Origin: Rathayibacter sp. VKM Ac-2760
GTDB lineage: Bacteria > Actinomycetota > Actinomycetes > Actinomycetales > Microbacteriaceae
Length of the DNA: 64,000 bases
Direction of reading: 5' to 3'
Assembly (NCBI RefSeq): GCF_009834185.1
Contig: NZ_CP047173.1
Location: 248,001 to 312,000, forward strand
Both the position numbers and the translations under genes were made by a program. Below are positions 26,051-33,821 of the stretch, piece after piece (position 1 is the stretch's first letter; every line of letters starts with the position of its first letter). The notes under the pieces were generated by a model, which made no database searches, had not been told where the DNA came from, and saw only the letters and a program-made list of their open reading frames with translations.

Positions 26051-26091
26051 GCCGTAACCATGAGGAAACGGCCATGATTGTGCTCATGGCA
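26051..26091. promoter_or_regulatory. Divergent control region with CCATGAG/CTCATGG inverted repeat
   Basis: In the short gap between the 12-gene cluster (-) and the PucR gene (+), GTGCCGTAACCATGAG and CTCATGGCAC form an interrupted inverted repeat around the PucR start. An activator encoded next door would be expected to bind in this gap. The assignment to PucR is inference. Confidence 0.4.
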
Positions 26092-27570
26092 CAGACGTCG
26101 CTCCTCCACGTCCTCGAGCACGGCGAGCAGTTCGGCATGGTCTGCCGCGCGGGCGACCCGGCGGGCGTCGCGCTCAGCGGTGTGGAGATGCTCGCGCTCG
26201 AGGACGTGGGGCGGGCGTCGCCCGGTCACCTGGTCATCGTGCTGCCCGGCGCGGACCAGCCGCGGGCGTACCAGATCGACATCGTCATCCGGCGGGCGAT
26301 CGCGGCCGAGGTCGCCGCGCTGCTCTTCGTCGGCGAGCTGCCGCTGGCCGAGACCTCGCGCTCGCTGGCCGACCGTGGAGCGCTGCCGGTGCTGACCGCG
26401 CTCGCCCCGCCCTCCGAGCTGGCGGTCTCGATCGACCGGCTGCTGCGCGGCGGGGCGGCCGAGGCGCTCGGCCGGGCGGAGCTCGCGATCGCCGCCGCCC
26501 GGGCCGCCTGCGACGCCGACCCCGCCGACGCGCGCTCGGCCGTGCTCGACGCGGCGACGGCGGCGCTCGGGATCGAGCTGCGGATGATCGAGGACCCGGC
26601 CGTCACCTGGAGCGACCCCGACGCGGTCTGCATCGGCGAGGTCGCGGTGGGTCGGCTGGTCGCCGAGCAGCCGGAGACCGCGGCGGTGATCGCGCTGCCG
26701 GTGATCGCCGCGCTGCTCTCCCGGGCGCTGCAGCGCGAGTCGCAGGTGCGCTTCGGACCGGCGCGCTCGCGGGCCGACCTCGTGGTCGAGCTGCTGCTGG
26801 CGGAGTCCTCGCGCATCGACGCGCTGGCCGTCGACGCCGCCCGCGCCGGGCTGCCGGTCGCCTCCGCGCACGCCGCCGCGTGGATCACGCCGCGCCACCG
26901 CGACGACGCCGAGCGCCGTCTGCCCGCCGCGCTCGTCGCCGCGATCGAGCTGAACGCCTTCCAGCTGACCGACGGCCGCGACGAGGTCTGGCACCTCGCG
27001 GTCTTCCACGACGACCTGGTGGTGGTCGCCTCGGAGGAGTCGGGGGCGCCGGACCACCAGCGGCGGGTGCGGGACGTGGCCGAGCGGCTGATCGCCTACG
27101 GCGGCGCGGTCGCGGGGGAGGGCTGGACCTTCACCGTCGGCCTCGGCACGCCGCAGTCCGGCGCCTCGGGGCTCCGGCAGTCGGCGACGGAGGCGCGCAT
27201 CACCGCGGGCTCGGCCGTCGCGGCCGGCCGCCTCGGCGCAGTGGAGGTCACCGACGTCACGGGCCTGCGCCGGGTGCTGCTCGACTTCTACGCGTCGCCG
27301 CTCAGCCGCGCGCTGCTCGACGACGTGCTCGCCCCGCTGGACGCCCTCGGCGCCGAGCGCTCCGCCATCTCGGTCCGCACCCTGCTGGCGTACCTCAGCA
27401 ACCGCAACTCCCTCGCCCGCGCCGGCGAGGTGCTGCTGCTGCACCCGAACGCCGTGAACTACCGCGTGCGCCGCATCGAGCAGGCACTGGCCCTCGACCT
27501 CGAGGACCCGGACACCCGCTTCGCCCTGGAGCTGGCCTGCCGCCTGCGCGTGATGGCGACGACGCGCTGA
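26074..27570 (+). CDS. PucR-family transcriptional regulator
   Basis: A 498-residue regulator, starting at ATG 26074 because AGGAA lies six bases upstream; ATG 26086 is the alternative. Residues about 1-125 form the PucR-type sensory domain (MLALEDVGRASPGHLVIVLPG). A central GGDEF-like/CdaR-type region follows. The C-terminal PucR HTH reads VRTLLAYLSNRNSLARAGEVLLLHPNAVNYRVRRIEQALALDLEDPDTRFALELA. Family members activate purine, allantoin or nitrogen-compound degradation genes on binding the substrate. Being divergent from the DUF917-hydantoinase cluster with only 61 bp between, it is probably that operon's activator. Confidence 0.9.
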   Translation: MIVLMAQTSLLHVLEHGEQFGMVCRAGDPAGVALSGVEMLALEDVGRASPGHLVIVLPGADQPRAYQIDIVIRRAIAAEVAALLFVGELPLAETSRSLADRGALPVLTALAPPSELAVSIDRLLRGGAAEALGRAELAIAAARAACDADPADARSAVLDAATAALGIELRMIEDPAVTWSDPDAVCIGEVAVGRLVAEQPETAAVIALPVIAALLSRALQRESQVRFGPARSRADLVVELLLAESSRIDALAVDAARAGLPVASAHAAAWITPRHRDDAERRLPAALVAAIELNAFQLTDGRDEVWHLAVFHDDLVVVASEESGAPDHQRRVRDVAERLIAYGGAVAGEGWTFTVGLGTPQSGASGLRQSATEARITAGSAVAAGRLGAVEVTDVTGLRRVLLDFYASPLSRALLDDVLAPLDALGAERSAISVRTLLAYLSNRNSLARAGEVLLLHPNAVNYRVRRIEQALALDLEDPDTRFALELACRLRVMATTR

Positions 27571-27578
27571 CGCGGGCG

Positions 27579-27618
27579 GATCTCGATACGCCCGCTCCGC
27601 GGGCTACTCGATCAGCAA
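27579..27618. repeat. Family B palindrome
   Basis: GGATCTCGATACGCCCGCTCC and its partner GCGGGCTACTCGATCAGCAA flank a short centre; this is the CCGCTCCGCGGG centre subtype. It lies just after the PucR stop. Confidence 0.85.
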
Positions 27619-27671
27619 GGGCTTCGCCGCACCGACAAGGCGATCTTTCGGAGGAGCGGCGCCGCCCCGTC

Positions 27672-27710
27672 CTGCTGGTCGAGTAGCCCCGCAGGGGCGT
27701 ATCGAGACCC
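27672..27710. repeat. Family B palindrome, inverted orientation
   Basis: CTGCTGGTCGAGTAGCCCCGCAGGGGCGTATCGAGACCC is the reverse orientation, CCCGCAGGGG centre subtype, of the copy 54 bp upstream. Confidence 0.85.
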
Positions 27711-28008
27711 GGAGACACGACACCCAGCGGACGCCGCTCGCCCGCGAACGCCCTGGGGTGCCCTGTCAACACCTCCCTCTCTGAAGAGATGTTCAGATAG
27801 CGTCGCTGGCGAGCGGATCCGGAGTCGGCTGTCGTCGCATACCCCCGCGGCCCCACGAGAAGGCGCCCCCGCGGACGCCGACCCTCGGGCCGTGGCGACG
27901 AGAGCACCGTTCCTCCCGCTGCAGGAGAGCCCCCACTCCCTCGCAGCCGGTCGGACCCCGTCACCGGACCCCGCCGCTCCCCGCCCCCGACAACGCCGAA
28001 GGATCTCG

Positions 28009-28071
28009 ATGACGGCTCTGCCGCACCCCCGCCCCTCCGAAGGTCGACGCACCACCGGCGAATGCTCGTGA
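28009..28071 (+). CDS. Short leader ORF overlapping next gene
   Basis: ATG 28009 has GAAGGA seven bases upstream, a better ribosome binding site than that of the gene at 28062. It encodes a 20-residue peptide (MTALPHPRPSEGRRTTGECS) and stops at TGA 28069-28071, inside the first codons of the next gene in another frame. This layout fits translational coupling or a leader peptide. It could also be chance. Confidence 0.3.
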   Translation: MTALPHPRPSEGRRTTGECS

Positions 28072-28460
28072 CCGCGGCCGGCCTCGACGACGCCCGCACC
28101 TCCGCCCCCGAGAACGCCCGCGAGCTGGTCCTCCACGCCTGCCGTGCCGGGGACGCCGAACTGCAGTCCCACATCGACGACCTCTGGGCGGCCAAGGCCG
28201 ACCCCGAGCAGACGCGGGAGCTGCTCGCCCGCTACCGGCGCGAGGTCGAGGACGCCCGCACCCTCCTCGCCGCCGCCGCCGAACCGCAGTGGTGGCGGTC
28301 CGCGACCGCCGAGCGGATCGAGGAGAGCTGCCGTGCCGCGAGGATCTGGGCCGAGGGCGACCCGGTCTGCGCCGACCTCGAGCGGGCGTTCGCCGCCCGG
28401 CTCCGGAGCGTCCTCGGGATCGATCTGGCGCAGATCCCGCGCCACGAGCGGAGCCGCTGA
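28062..28460 (+). CDS. Hypothetical helical protein
   Basis: A 132-residue protein I do not recognise. It is mostly helical and charged (SHIDDLWAAKADPEQTRELLARYRREVEDARTLLAAAA), with a WWRSATAERIEESCRAARIWAEGDPVCADLERAFAARL segment containing two Cys, and has no signal or membrane helix, so it is probably cytoplasmic. It has no strong ribosome binding site of its own; the start overlaps the leader ORF stop. Coding bias fits the neighbourhood. Confidence 0.55.
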   Translation: MLVTAAGLDDARTSAPENARELVLHACRAGDAELQSHIDDLWAAKADPEQTRELLARYRREVEDARTLLAAAAEPQWWRSATAERIEESCRAARIWAEGDPVCADLERAFAARLRSVLGIDLAQIPRHERSR

Positions 28461-28490
28461 CCGGCCGAACGCGGGTGCGGGGCGAGGGGC

Positions 28491-28566
28491 GTGCGCAACT
28501 CAGGCTGGATGCGCCGATCGGGCCCGGAAGGGAGGGATTCGGCGATTTCAGCCTGAGTTGTGAACC
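28491..28566. repeat. Family C palindrome, copy 1
   Basis: Arms CAACTCAGGCTG (28496-28507) and CAGCCTGAGTTG (28549-28560) are perfectly complementary across 41 bp. The 3' half contains GGCGATTTCAGCC, shared with the copy at 37881. Confidence 0.85.
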
Positions 28567-28591
28567 GCGGGCGGGGGGTACCATCGCGCCT

Positions 28592-28632
28592 GGGTCTCGA
28601 TACGCCGCCTGCGGCGGCTACTCGACCAGCAA
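28592..28632. repeat. Family B palindrome
   Basis: GGGTCTCGATACGCCGCCTGCGGCGGCTACTCGACCAGCAA, with a perfect GCCGCCTGCGGCGGC centre. It sits 3' of the FadR-type gene. Confidence 0.85.
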
Positions 28633-28697
28633 GAGGGCGCTGCTCGACCGGCGGGCATGTCGCCCGAGGCGGCGCCCGGCCGGCAGGGCGGCGGGAG

Positions 28698-29429
28698 TCA
28701 CGAGTCGTCGGCCGCTGTCGCCGCGTCCGCGTCGTCCGCCTGCGCCGCGCTGTCCTCGAGGCGGCCGCGGGTCTGGTCGACGAGCGCACGGGTGAGGTCG
28801 ACCGCCGCCGCGGCGTCGCGGGCGGCGAGGGCGTCGGCGAGCCGGACGTGGAGGGCCAGGGCCCGCTCGCCCTCCTCGCCGAAGACCGGCACGCTCCCGG
28901 AGTAGCGCAGCCGCAGGGCGGCGAGGACGGTGTCGGAGAGCTGCGCGAGGACGGAGCTGGACGCCGCGGCGACGATCGCCGAGTGGAAGTCGAGGTCGGC
29001 CCGCGCGAACGCGGCGACCCGCCGGTCGCGGTAGGTCGCGGTCATCTCCTCGGCCGCCCGGACGATCGCGGTCAGCTGCTCCTCGGTGCCCTGGGCCACG
29101 GCGAGCTCCGCCGCGGCCGGCTCGAGGATCGACCGCAGCTGCATCAGCTCGCGGAGCTGCGTCTGCGCGTCGTCCGCGTGCGAGCGCCAGGCGATGACCC
29201 GCGGATCCAGGAGCTGCCAGTGCTCGCGGCCGAGGACGGTGATCCCCACCCGCTGACGCGCGACGATCATCCCGAGAGTCTCCAGGATGCGCAGGGCCTC
29301 CCGGATGACGGAGCGCGAGACGCCGTGCTCGCGGGCGAGCGCCTCGATGCCGAGCACCGTCCCCGCCGGCAGATCGCCGCGGACGACGGCGGTGCCGACG
29401 GTGTCGACGAGGGTGCGTTGACGGGTCAT
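28698..29429 (-). CDS. GntR/FadR-family regulator
   Basis: A 243-residue regulator. The N-terminal winged helix is GDLPAGTVLGIEALAREHGVSRSVIREALRILETLGMI (about 18-55), followed by an FCD effector domain with RSILEPAAAELA and the metal-binding pattern DLDFHSAIVAA...ALALHVRLADAL. It overlaps the SDR stop by four bases (ATGA), so it is co-transcribed with that SDR and probably autoregulated from the A/T-rich operator at 30214. FadR-type proteins with an FCD domain usually sense sugar acids or fatty acyl compounds; the ligand here is unknown. Confidence 0.9.
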   Translation of the reverse strand: MTRQRTLVDTVGTAVVRGDLPAGTVLGIEALAREHGVSRSVIREALRILETLGMIVARQRVGITVLGREHWQLLDPRVIAWRSHADDAQTQLRELMQLRSILEPAAAELAVAQGTEEQLTAIVRAAEEMTATYRDRRVAAFARADLDFHSAIVAAASSSVLAQLSDTVLAALRLRYSGSVPVFGEEGERALALHVRLADALAARDAAAAVDLTRALVDQTRGRLEDSAAQADDADAATAADDS

Positions 29430-30199
29430 GAGGCCGGCGGGACCGCTCCCTCGTAGGCGCGCTGCGGGAGCTGCGTGGCGAGCTTGCCGCCGCTCACGTC
29501 GACGAGCGTTCCCGTGATGTAGTCGGCGGCGTCGCTCGCGAGGAACACGAGCAGGTCGGCGATGCTGTCTGCGGTGCCCCAGCGCCGGAGGGTCAGCGTG
29601 TCGAGCAGGCGGTCCTGCGTCGCCTGCGGCATCGTCTCGAAGCCGTTCATCGCGCTCGGGACCATGCCGGGAGCGTAGGCGTTGACGGTGACGCCCCACG
29701 GTCCCAGCTCGCCGGCGAGCACCCGGGTGAACTGCACGACGGCCGCCTTCGACGCCCCGTAGGCGGCGGCCCCCACCGACGGGACGATCGCCGCGAACGA
29801 GGCCGCGTTGAGGATGCGACCGTGATCGGAGGCCTTCACGTGCGGCAGCACCGCCTGCGACATCAGGAAGACGCCCGCGACGTTGACATCGAAGCAGCGG
29901 CGCCAGGCGGCCGGATCGAGATCCTCCACCCGGCCCTCGACGTTGATCCCCGCGTTGTTGATCAGGACGTCGATGCCGCCGAAGTGCTCGGCGACGCGAG
30001 CGACGCCGTCCGCCACCGAGTCGGGCTCGGTCACGTCGCCCTCGATCTGCAGGACTCCCTCGGGGGCGCCCTCCGGGAAGGCGACGTCGAACGCCGCGAC
30101 CTTCGCCCCCTCCGCGACGAAGCGCTCGGCGAGCGCCCGCCCGATGCCCCGTCCGCCGCCCGTCACCAGGACGACCCGATCCGTGAGATCCACCAGCAT
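29426..30199 (-). CDS. SDR-family oxidoreductase
   Basis: A 257-residue short-chain dehydrogenase. It has the cofactor motif VTGGGRGIG (about 13-21), the NNAG motif, catalytic Ser and the YGASK active site (about 153-157), and the classical C-terminal FLASDAADYITGTLVDVSGG. The ribosome binding site GGAGG is seven bases before ATG 30199. It pairs with the FadR-type regulator downstream and faces a second SDR upstream. Likely oxidises or reduces a sugar or sugar acid; the substrate is unknown. Confidence 0.9.
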   Translation of the reverse strand: MLVDLTDRVVLVTGGGRGIGRALAERFVAEGAKVAAFDVAFPEGAPEGVLQIEGDVTEPDSVADGVARVAEHFGGIDVLINNAGINVEGRVEDLDPAAWRRCFDVNVAGVFLMSQAVLPHVKASDHGRILNAASFAAIVPSVGAAAYGASKAAVVQFTRVLAGELGPWGVTVNAYAPGMVPSAMNGFETMPQATQDRLLDTLTLRRWGTADSIADLLVFLASDAADYITGTLVDVSGGKLATQLPQRAYEGAVPPAS

Positions 30200-30213
30200 G
30201 TCGTGCCTCCGCC

Positions 30214-30242
30214 GTTATAAAAGTCTGCTTATTATAGATCCC
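30214..30242. promoter_or_regulatory. Divergent promoter/operator between two SDR genes
   Basis: GTTATAAAAGTCTGCTTATTATAG is strikingly A/T-rich and near-palindromic (TATAAAAG against TATAATAAG). It supplies TATAAT on the minus strand (30231-30236) and TATTAT on the plus strand (30230-30235). The plus box ends seven bases before ATG 30243, so that SDR transcript is probably leaderless. A FadR-type dimer is the likely ligand. Confidence 0.6.
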
Positions 30243-30977
30243 ATGAACGCGGAGTTGCGAGTCGCCTGGGTGACAGGAGCCGGAAGCGGAGTGGGGCGCG
30301 CCTGCGCGACAGCCCTGGGGGAGCGCGGCTGGATCGTGGCCCTCTCCGGGCGCAGGGCCCCCGAGCTCGCCGAGACGGCGCGCCTCGTCCGCGCCGCCGG
30401 CGGCACCGCCCTCGAGCTGCCGTTCGACGTCGCCGCGGACGACGCCCGCGAGCGCGTCGAGGCGATCGCCGCCGCGACCGGCACCGACCGCCTGGACGCC
30501 GTGATCCTCTCCGCCGGGGCCAACACCCCGCAGCGGGCGTGGGCGGACCAGTCGATGGCGGAGTTCGCGGCCGTCGTGCAGACCAACCTCCTCGGCGTCG
30601 TCCGCAGTGCCGACGCCGCCCTGCCGGGACTGCGCGCCGCATCCGGCGTCATCGTCGTGATCTCCTCGATCGCGGGCTGGCGCCCCTCGCCCGGCGCCGG
30701 CGTCGCCTACAGCGCCGGCAAGACGGCACTCGCGCCGGTGGTCCGCACCCTCAACGACCAGGAGGCCGACGCGGGCGTCCGCGCGACCCTGCTCTGCCCC
30801 GGCGACATCGACAGCGACTTCCTGCGCCAGCGACCCGAAGTCCCCGGCGCGGCGGCCCGCGCGGTGATGCTCGCGCCCGCCGACGTCGCCCGCTCGGCGA
30901 TGTTCGTCATCGACGCGCCCCGCCACGTGCGGATCGACGAGCTCGTGATCTCCCCGCTCTCCCAGCGCTCCGCCTGA
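30243..30977 (+). CDS. SDR-family oxidoreductase
   Basis: A 244-residue short-chain dehydrogenase with VTGAGSGVGRA (about 11-21), a Ser-Ser pair in VVISSIAGW, and the YSAGK active site (about 157-161). The usual NNAG is replaced by SAGAN. There is no ribosome binding site; the TATTAT box seven bases before the ATG implies leaderless translation. It is divergent from the other SDR and probably shares the same FadR-type control. Confidence 0.88.
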   Translation: MNAELRVAWVTGAGSGVGRACATALGERGWIVALSGRRAPELAETARLVRAAGGTALELPFDVAADDARERVEAIAAATGTDRLDAVILSAGANTPQRAWADQSMAEFAAVVQTNLLGVVRSADAALPGLRAASGVIVVISSIAGWRPSPGAGVAYSAGKTALAPVVRTLNDQEADAGVRATLLCPGDIDSDFLRQRPEVPGAAARAVMLAPADVARSAMFVIDAPRHVRIDELVISPLSQRSA

Positions 30978-30995
30978 TCGCGCTCGACCGCGCGT

Positions 30996-32081
30996 CTACT
31001 CGCTCGTCGTCGGGATGCTCGGACCGTCGGAGTGCGCGGCGAGCGTGGGAGTGCTGGAGCGGCGGATGCGCAGCTCCGGTGCGAATCTGTGCGTGACGGA
31101 CTTCGAGCGTCCCTGGATCCGCTCGAGGAGCAGTCGAGCCGCATCGGCCCCCATCTTCTCGCCCGACTGATCGACCGTGCTCAGGCCCAGGAGCGGGTGG
31201 TCGGCGAGCGGGACGTCGTCGTAGCCGACGATGGCGAGGTCGTCGGGTGACAGGCCGATCTCGGCGGCCGCCCTCATCACGTCCAGCGCTATCGCGTCGT
31301 GCCCCGCGAAGACCGCGGTCGGTCGAGAGCGTCGCCGCAGCATCTCCCGGGTGGCGGAGTAGGCGTTCATCTTCGCCTCGTCGATCCGGATGACGTCGGG
31401 CGCCAAGCCGTGAGCCCGCATCATCTCCTCGTAGACGCGCAGTCGACGCGGGTGCGGATCCGTCCGGGGCTCCATCAGGAGCCGCTCATCGTTCGTGATG
31501 TGACTGATCGCGGTGTGACCCGCCCCGAGCAGGTGCTCCATGACGAGACCCGCGCCGGCCTCGTCGTCGCTCATCACCGCGTCGTAGTGGACGGGGTCGT
31601 CGTGCTGCCCGATCTCCACGAGGGGCATGCGCCGGCCGAGCTGCTCCAGCCAGTCCTGCGGCACCGCCGGCGCCACCGCGATGATCCCGTCGACCTTCCG
31701 GTCGAGGAGGCTCTCGAGCACGGTGGTGCCGCTCACCCTGTCGATCATCGGCGTGATGATCAGCTGGTAGCCGGAGCGGTGCACGACGCTGACGATCCCG
31801 AGCAGGATGCGGGTGAAGAAGCCGTTCTCGACCTGGGGGAGCTGGACGCCGATCGTGAACGTGGAGCCGCGCATGGCACGGGCGGCGACCCTCGGCCGGT
31901 AGTTCAGCTCGTCGATCGAGGCCGTCACCAGATCGCGCATGGTGCTGCTGACGCCGTAGGCGTTGCGGATCACCTTCGAGACGGCCGCCCGGGAGACGTT
32001 GGCGTGCTTGGCCACGTCGTCGATCGTGATGGGCCGCGGGTTCCTCTCCCCGGGATCGGAGGTCGTGGGGGACTGCGTCAT
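30996..32081 (-). CDS. LacI-family repressor of rhamnoside operon
   Basis: A 361-residue regulator; ATG 32081 has GGAGG six bases upstream. The HTH reads ITIDDVAKHANVSRAAVSKVIRNAYGVSSTMRDLV (about 19-53), and the hinge helix contains RPRVAARAMR. The sugar-binding domain follows (VDGIIAVAP, FAGHDAIALDVMRAA, IVGYDDVPLADH). It faces the ABC importer and GH78 rhamnosidase, and a set of GTAGA-TCTAC palindromes lies between them, so it most likely represses both directions until a rhamnose-containing sugar is present. Confidence 0.92.
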   Translation of the reverse strand: MTQSPTTSDPGERNPRPITIDDVAKHANVSRAAVSKVIRNAYGVSSTMRDLVTASIDELNYRPRVAARAMRGSTFTIGVQLPQVENGFFTRILLGIVSVVHRSGYQLIITPMIDRVSGTTVLESLLDRKVDGIIAVAPAVPQDWLEQLGRRMPLVEIGQHDDPVHYDAVMSDDEAGAGLVMEHLLGAGHTAISHITNDERLLMEPRTDPHPRRLRVYEEMMRAHGLAPDVIRIDEAKMNAYSATREMLRRRSRPTAVFAGHDAIALDVMRAAAEIGLSPDDLAIVGYDDVPLADHPLLGLSTVDQSGEKMGADAARLLLERIQGRSKSVTHRFAPELRIRRSSTPTLAAHSDGPSIPTTSE

Positions 32082-32110
32082 CAAGATCCTCCGGTGGGTG
32101 TCCCTCCACT

Positions 32111-32124
32111 GTAGAACGTTTGAC
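32111..32124. promoter_or_regulatory. Degenerate LacI operator next to repressor gene
   Basis: GTAGAACGTTTGAC keeps one perfect half (GTAGAACG) of the operator seen at 32178, 32286 and 32305, 30 bp upstream of the repressor start. It could serve autoregulation. Confidence 0.4.
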
Positions 32125-32177
32125 GACGGAAGCGAGGAGGCGTACTGTCAAATCCGTTCGTTGGTATCACCCCAAAC

Positions 32178-32191
32178 GTAGAGCGTTCTAC
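32178..32191. promoter_or_regulatory. LacI operator, copy 1
   Basis: GTAGAGCGTTCTAC is palindromic with flanking AAAC and AAA. It lies about 95 bp upstream of the operator pair near the importer start, a spacing compatible with DNA looping. Confidence 0.7.
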
Positions 32192-32285
32192 AAAAAGCAG
32201 AGTCAGCCTGCCGCGGAGCGATCCGCGCAGTGGCGGCTGCTCCCGGGGGCTGCGACTCGACGAATATGAACATCTGTACAAAACG

Positions 32286-32318
32286 TAGATTGTTCTACAA
32301 AACGTAGAGCGTTCTACA
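32286..32318. promoter_or_regulatory. Paired LacI operators, copies 2 and 3
   Basis: GTAGATTGTTCTAC (32286-32299) and GTAGAGCGTTCTAC (32305-32318) have centres 19 bp apart, about two helical turns, joined by AAAAC. The pair sits 57-89 bp before the GTG of the sugar-binding protein, where it would cover the promoter or transcription start. Confidence 0.8.
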
Positions 32319-32374
32319 GAGCGACCCGCTCCTCGCGGCGGTCGCTCCTCTCAACCCTTACAAGGAGGTAAGCA

Positions 32375-33694
32375 GTGTCCTCGATCTTCACCACGCGGCG
32401 ATCCACGGCTCTCATCGCCGGCGCCGCTCTCGCGGCCGTCGCGCTGGCGGGCTGCTCGACGGCCGGCGGCGCGAGCGCGGACGGTTCCGTCTCGATCTCG
32501 TACCTGACGACCAACGGCGACGACTCGATCGCCCTGGGCGAAGCGCTCATCGCGGCGTTCGAGAAGGAGAACCCCGACATCAGCGTGACGCTGAACACGC
32601 GCCCCGGCGGAGCGGAGGGCGACAACCTCGTCAAGACGCAGCTCTCGACCGGAGAGATGGACGACGTGTTCCTGTACAACACGGGATCCCTGCTGCAGGC
32701 GCTCAACCCCGACTCCACCCTCCTCGATCTCTCCGACGAGGGGTGGGTGGCCGACGTGACCGACGGGTTCAAGCAGGTCGTCTCCACCGACGCCGGAACC
32801 TACGGCGCACCGCTCGGAACCTCCTACGCGGGCGGCATCGCCTACAACAAGAAGGTCTTCGCCGACCTCGGAATCGAGATCCCGACGGACTGGAGCTCCC
32901 TCATGGCCGCAGCGGAGAAGATCAAGGCGGCGGGCATCACTCCCATCGAGCAGACGTACGGCGAGACCTGGACGTCCCAGATCGTTCTTCTGTCCGACTT
33001 CGGCAACGTGCTGACGCAGGACCCGGAGTGGGCCGACGACTACACCGCCAATGAGGCGAAGTTCGCGGACCAGCCGGCCCTCGACGGATTCAAGCACCTG
33101 CAGGAGGTCTACGACGCCGGCTTCCTGAACGCCGACTTCGCCTCCGCGACCGCCGCCGACGGGTCGGCCGCTCTGGGCGAGGGGAGTGCCGCGATGTATC
33201 CGATGCTCTCCTCCGCGGTCCTGCCGACGCTCCTCCAGAACTCGCCCGACCAGGTCGAGGACATCGGCTTCTTCGCCCTGCCGGCGGAGAACGCGTCCGA
33301 CACCACCCTGACGGTGTGGGAGCCGAGCGCCCTCTACATCCCGAACACCTCCGAGGGCGCTGAACTGGACGCTGCGAAGAAGCTCGTCGCCTTCCTCAAC
33401 TCCTCCGAGGGCTGCGACGTCCAGAACGAGAACAACGTCCCCGGCGGCCCGTACTCGACGAGCGCCTGCACCGTGCCGGCCGATTCCCCTTCCCTCGTCG
33501 CTGACATCCAGGCGTACATCGACGCCGACAAGACCGCTCCCGCGCTCGAGTTCCTGTCGCCGGTCAAGGGCCCGAACCTCGAGAACATCTCCGTCGAGGT
33601 GGGATCCGGCATCTCCTCCGCGGAGGACGGCGCCGCCGCGTACGACGACGACGTCAAGAAGCAGGCCCAGCAGCTGGGCCTCGAAGGCTGGTAG
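32375..33694 (+). CDS. Carbohydrate ABC transporter binding lipoprotein
   Basis: A 439-residue family 1 sugar-binding protein. It starts at GTG 32375, with a near-consensus AAGGAGGT five bases upstream. The lipobox LAGC places the lipidated Cys at about 26. Typical features are DSIALGEALIAAFEKENPDISVTLNTRPG, the GTSYAGGIAYNKKVFADLG segment, and a C-terminal helical lobe. It is the first gene of the importer and rhamnosidase operon and should bind a rhamnose-containing oligosaccharide or glycoside. Specificity is inferred only from the GH78 partner. Confidence 0.92.
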   Translation: MSSIFTTRRSTALIAGAALAAVALAGCSTAGGASADGSVSISYLTTNGDDSIALGEALIAAFEKENPDISVTLNTRPGGAEGDNLVKTQLSTGEMDDVFLYNTGSLLQALNPDSTLLDLSDEGWVADVTDGFKQVVSTDAGTYGAPLGTSYAGGIAYNKKVFADLGIEIPTDWSSLMAAAEKIKAAGITPIEQTYGETWTSQIVLLSDFGNVLTQDPEWADDYTANEAKFADQPALDGFKHLQEVYDAGFLNADFASATAADGSAALGEGSAAMYPMLSSAVLPTLLQNSPDQVEDIGFFALPAENASDTTLTVWEPSALYIPNTSEGAELDAAKKLVAFLNSSEGCDVQNENNVPGGPYSTSACTVPADSPSLVADIQAYIDADKTAPALEFLSPVKGPNLENISVEVGSGISSAEDGAAAYDDDVKKQAQQLGLEGW

Positions 33695-33719
33695 GAGGCG
33701 GGATCTCCCGTCGACGGCG

Positions 33720-33747
33720 AGGGGGCCGGGCCGCGTTCCGGCCCCCT
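33720..33747 (+). terminator. Hairpin between binding protein and permease genes
   Basis: AGGGGGCCGG (33720-33729) pairs with CCGGCCCCCT (33738-33747) across an eight-base loop. It lacks a U-run but sits where binding-protein genes are often separated from permeases by a partial terminator or RNA-protecting stem. Just downstream, three imperfect copies of CGCACCGTTCCGGCC follow. Confidence 0.55.
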
Positions 33748-33821
33748 TGCAGTCGCGGCCCCGCACCGTTCCGGCCCGCACCGTTCCGGCCCCGCCATCC
33801 CGGCCCCACAAAGGAGTGATC

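Larger units (their letters stand above)
27571..28008. other. Intergenic region with two family B palindromes
   Basis: Apart from the two palindromes at 27579 and 27672, this stretch holds a weakly symmetric AACACCTCCCTCTCTGAAGAGATGTT-like segment near 27765-27791 and otherwise GC-rich sequence without a credible ORF. It must contain the promoter for the small gene at 28062, but I could not choose one. Confidence 0.4.
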
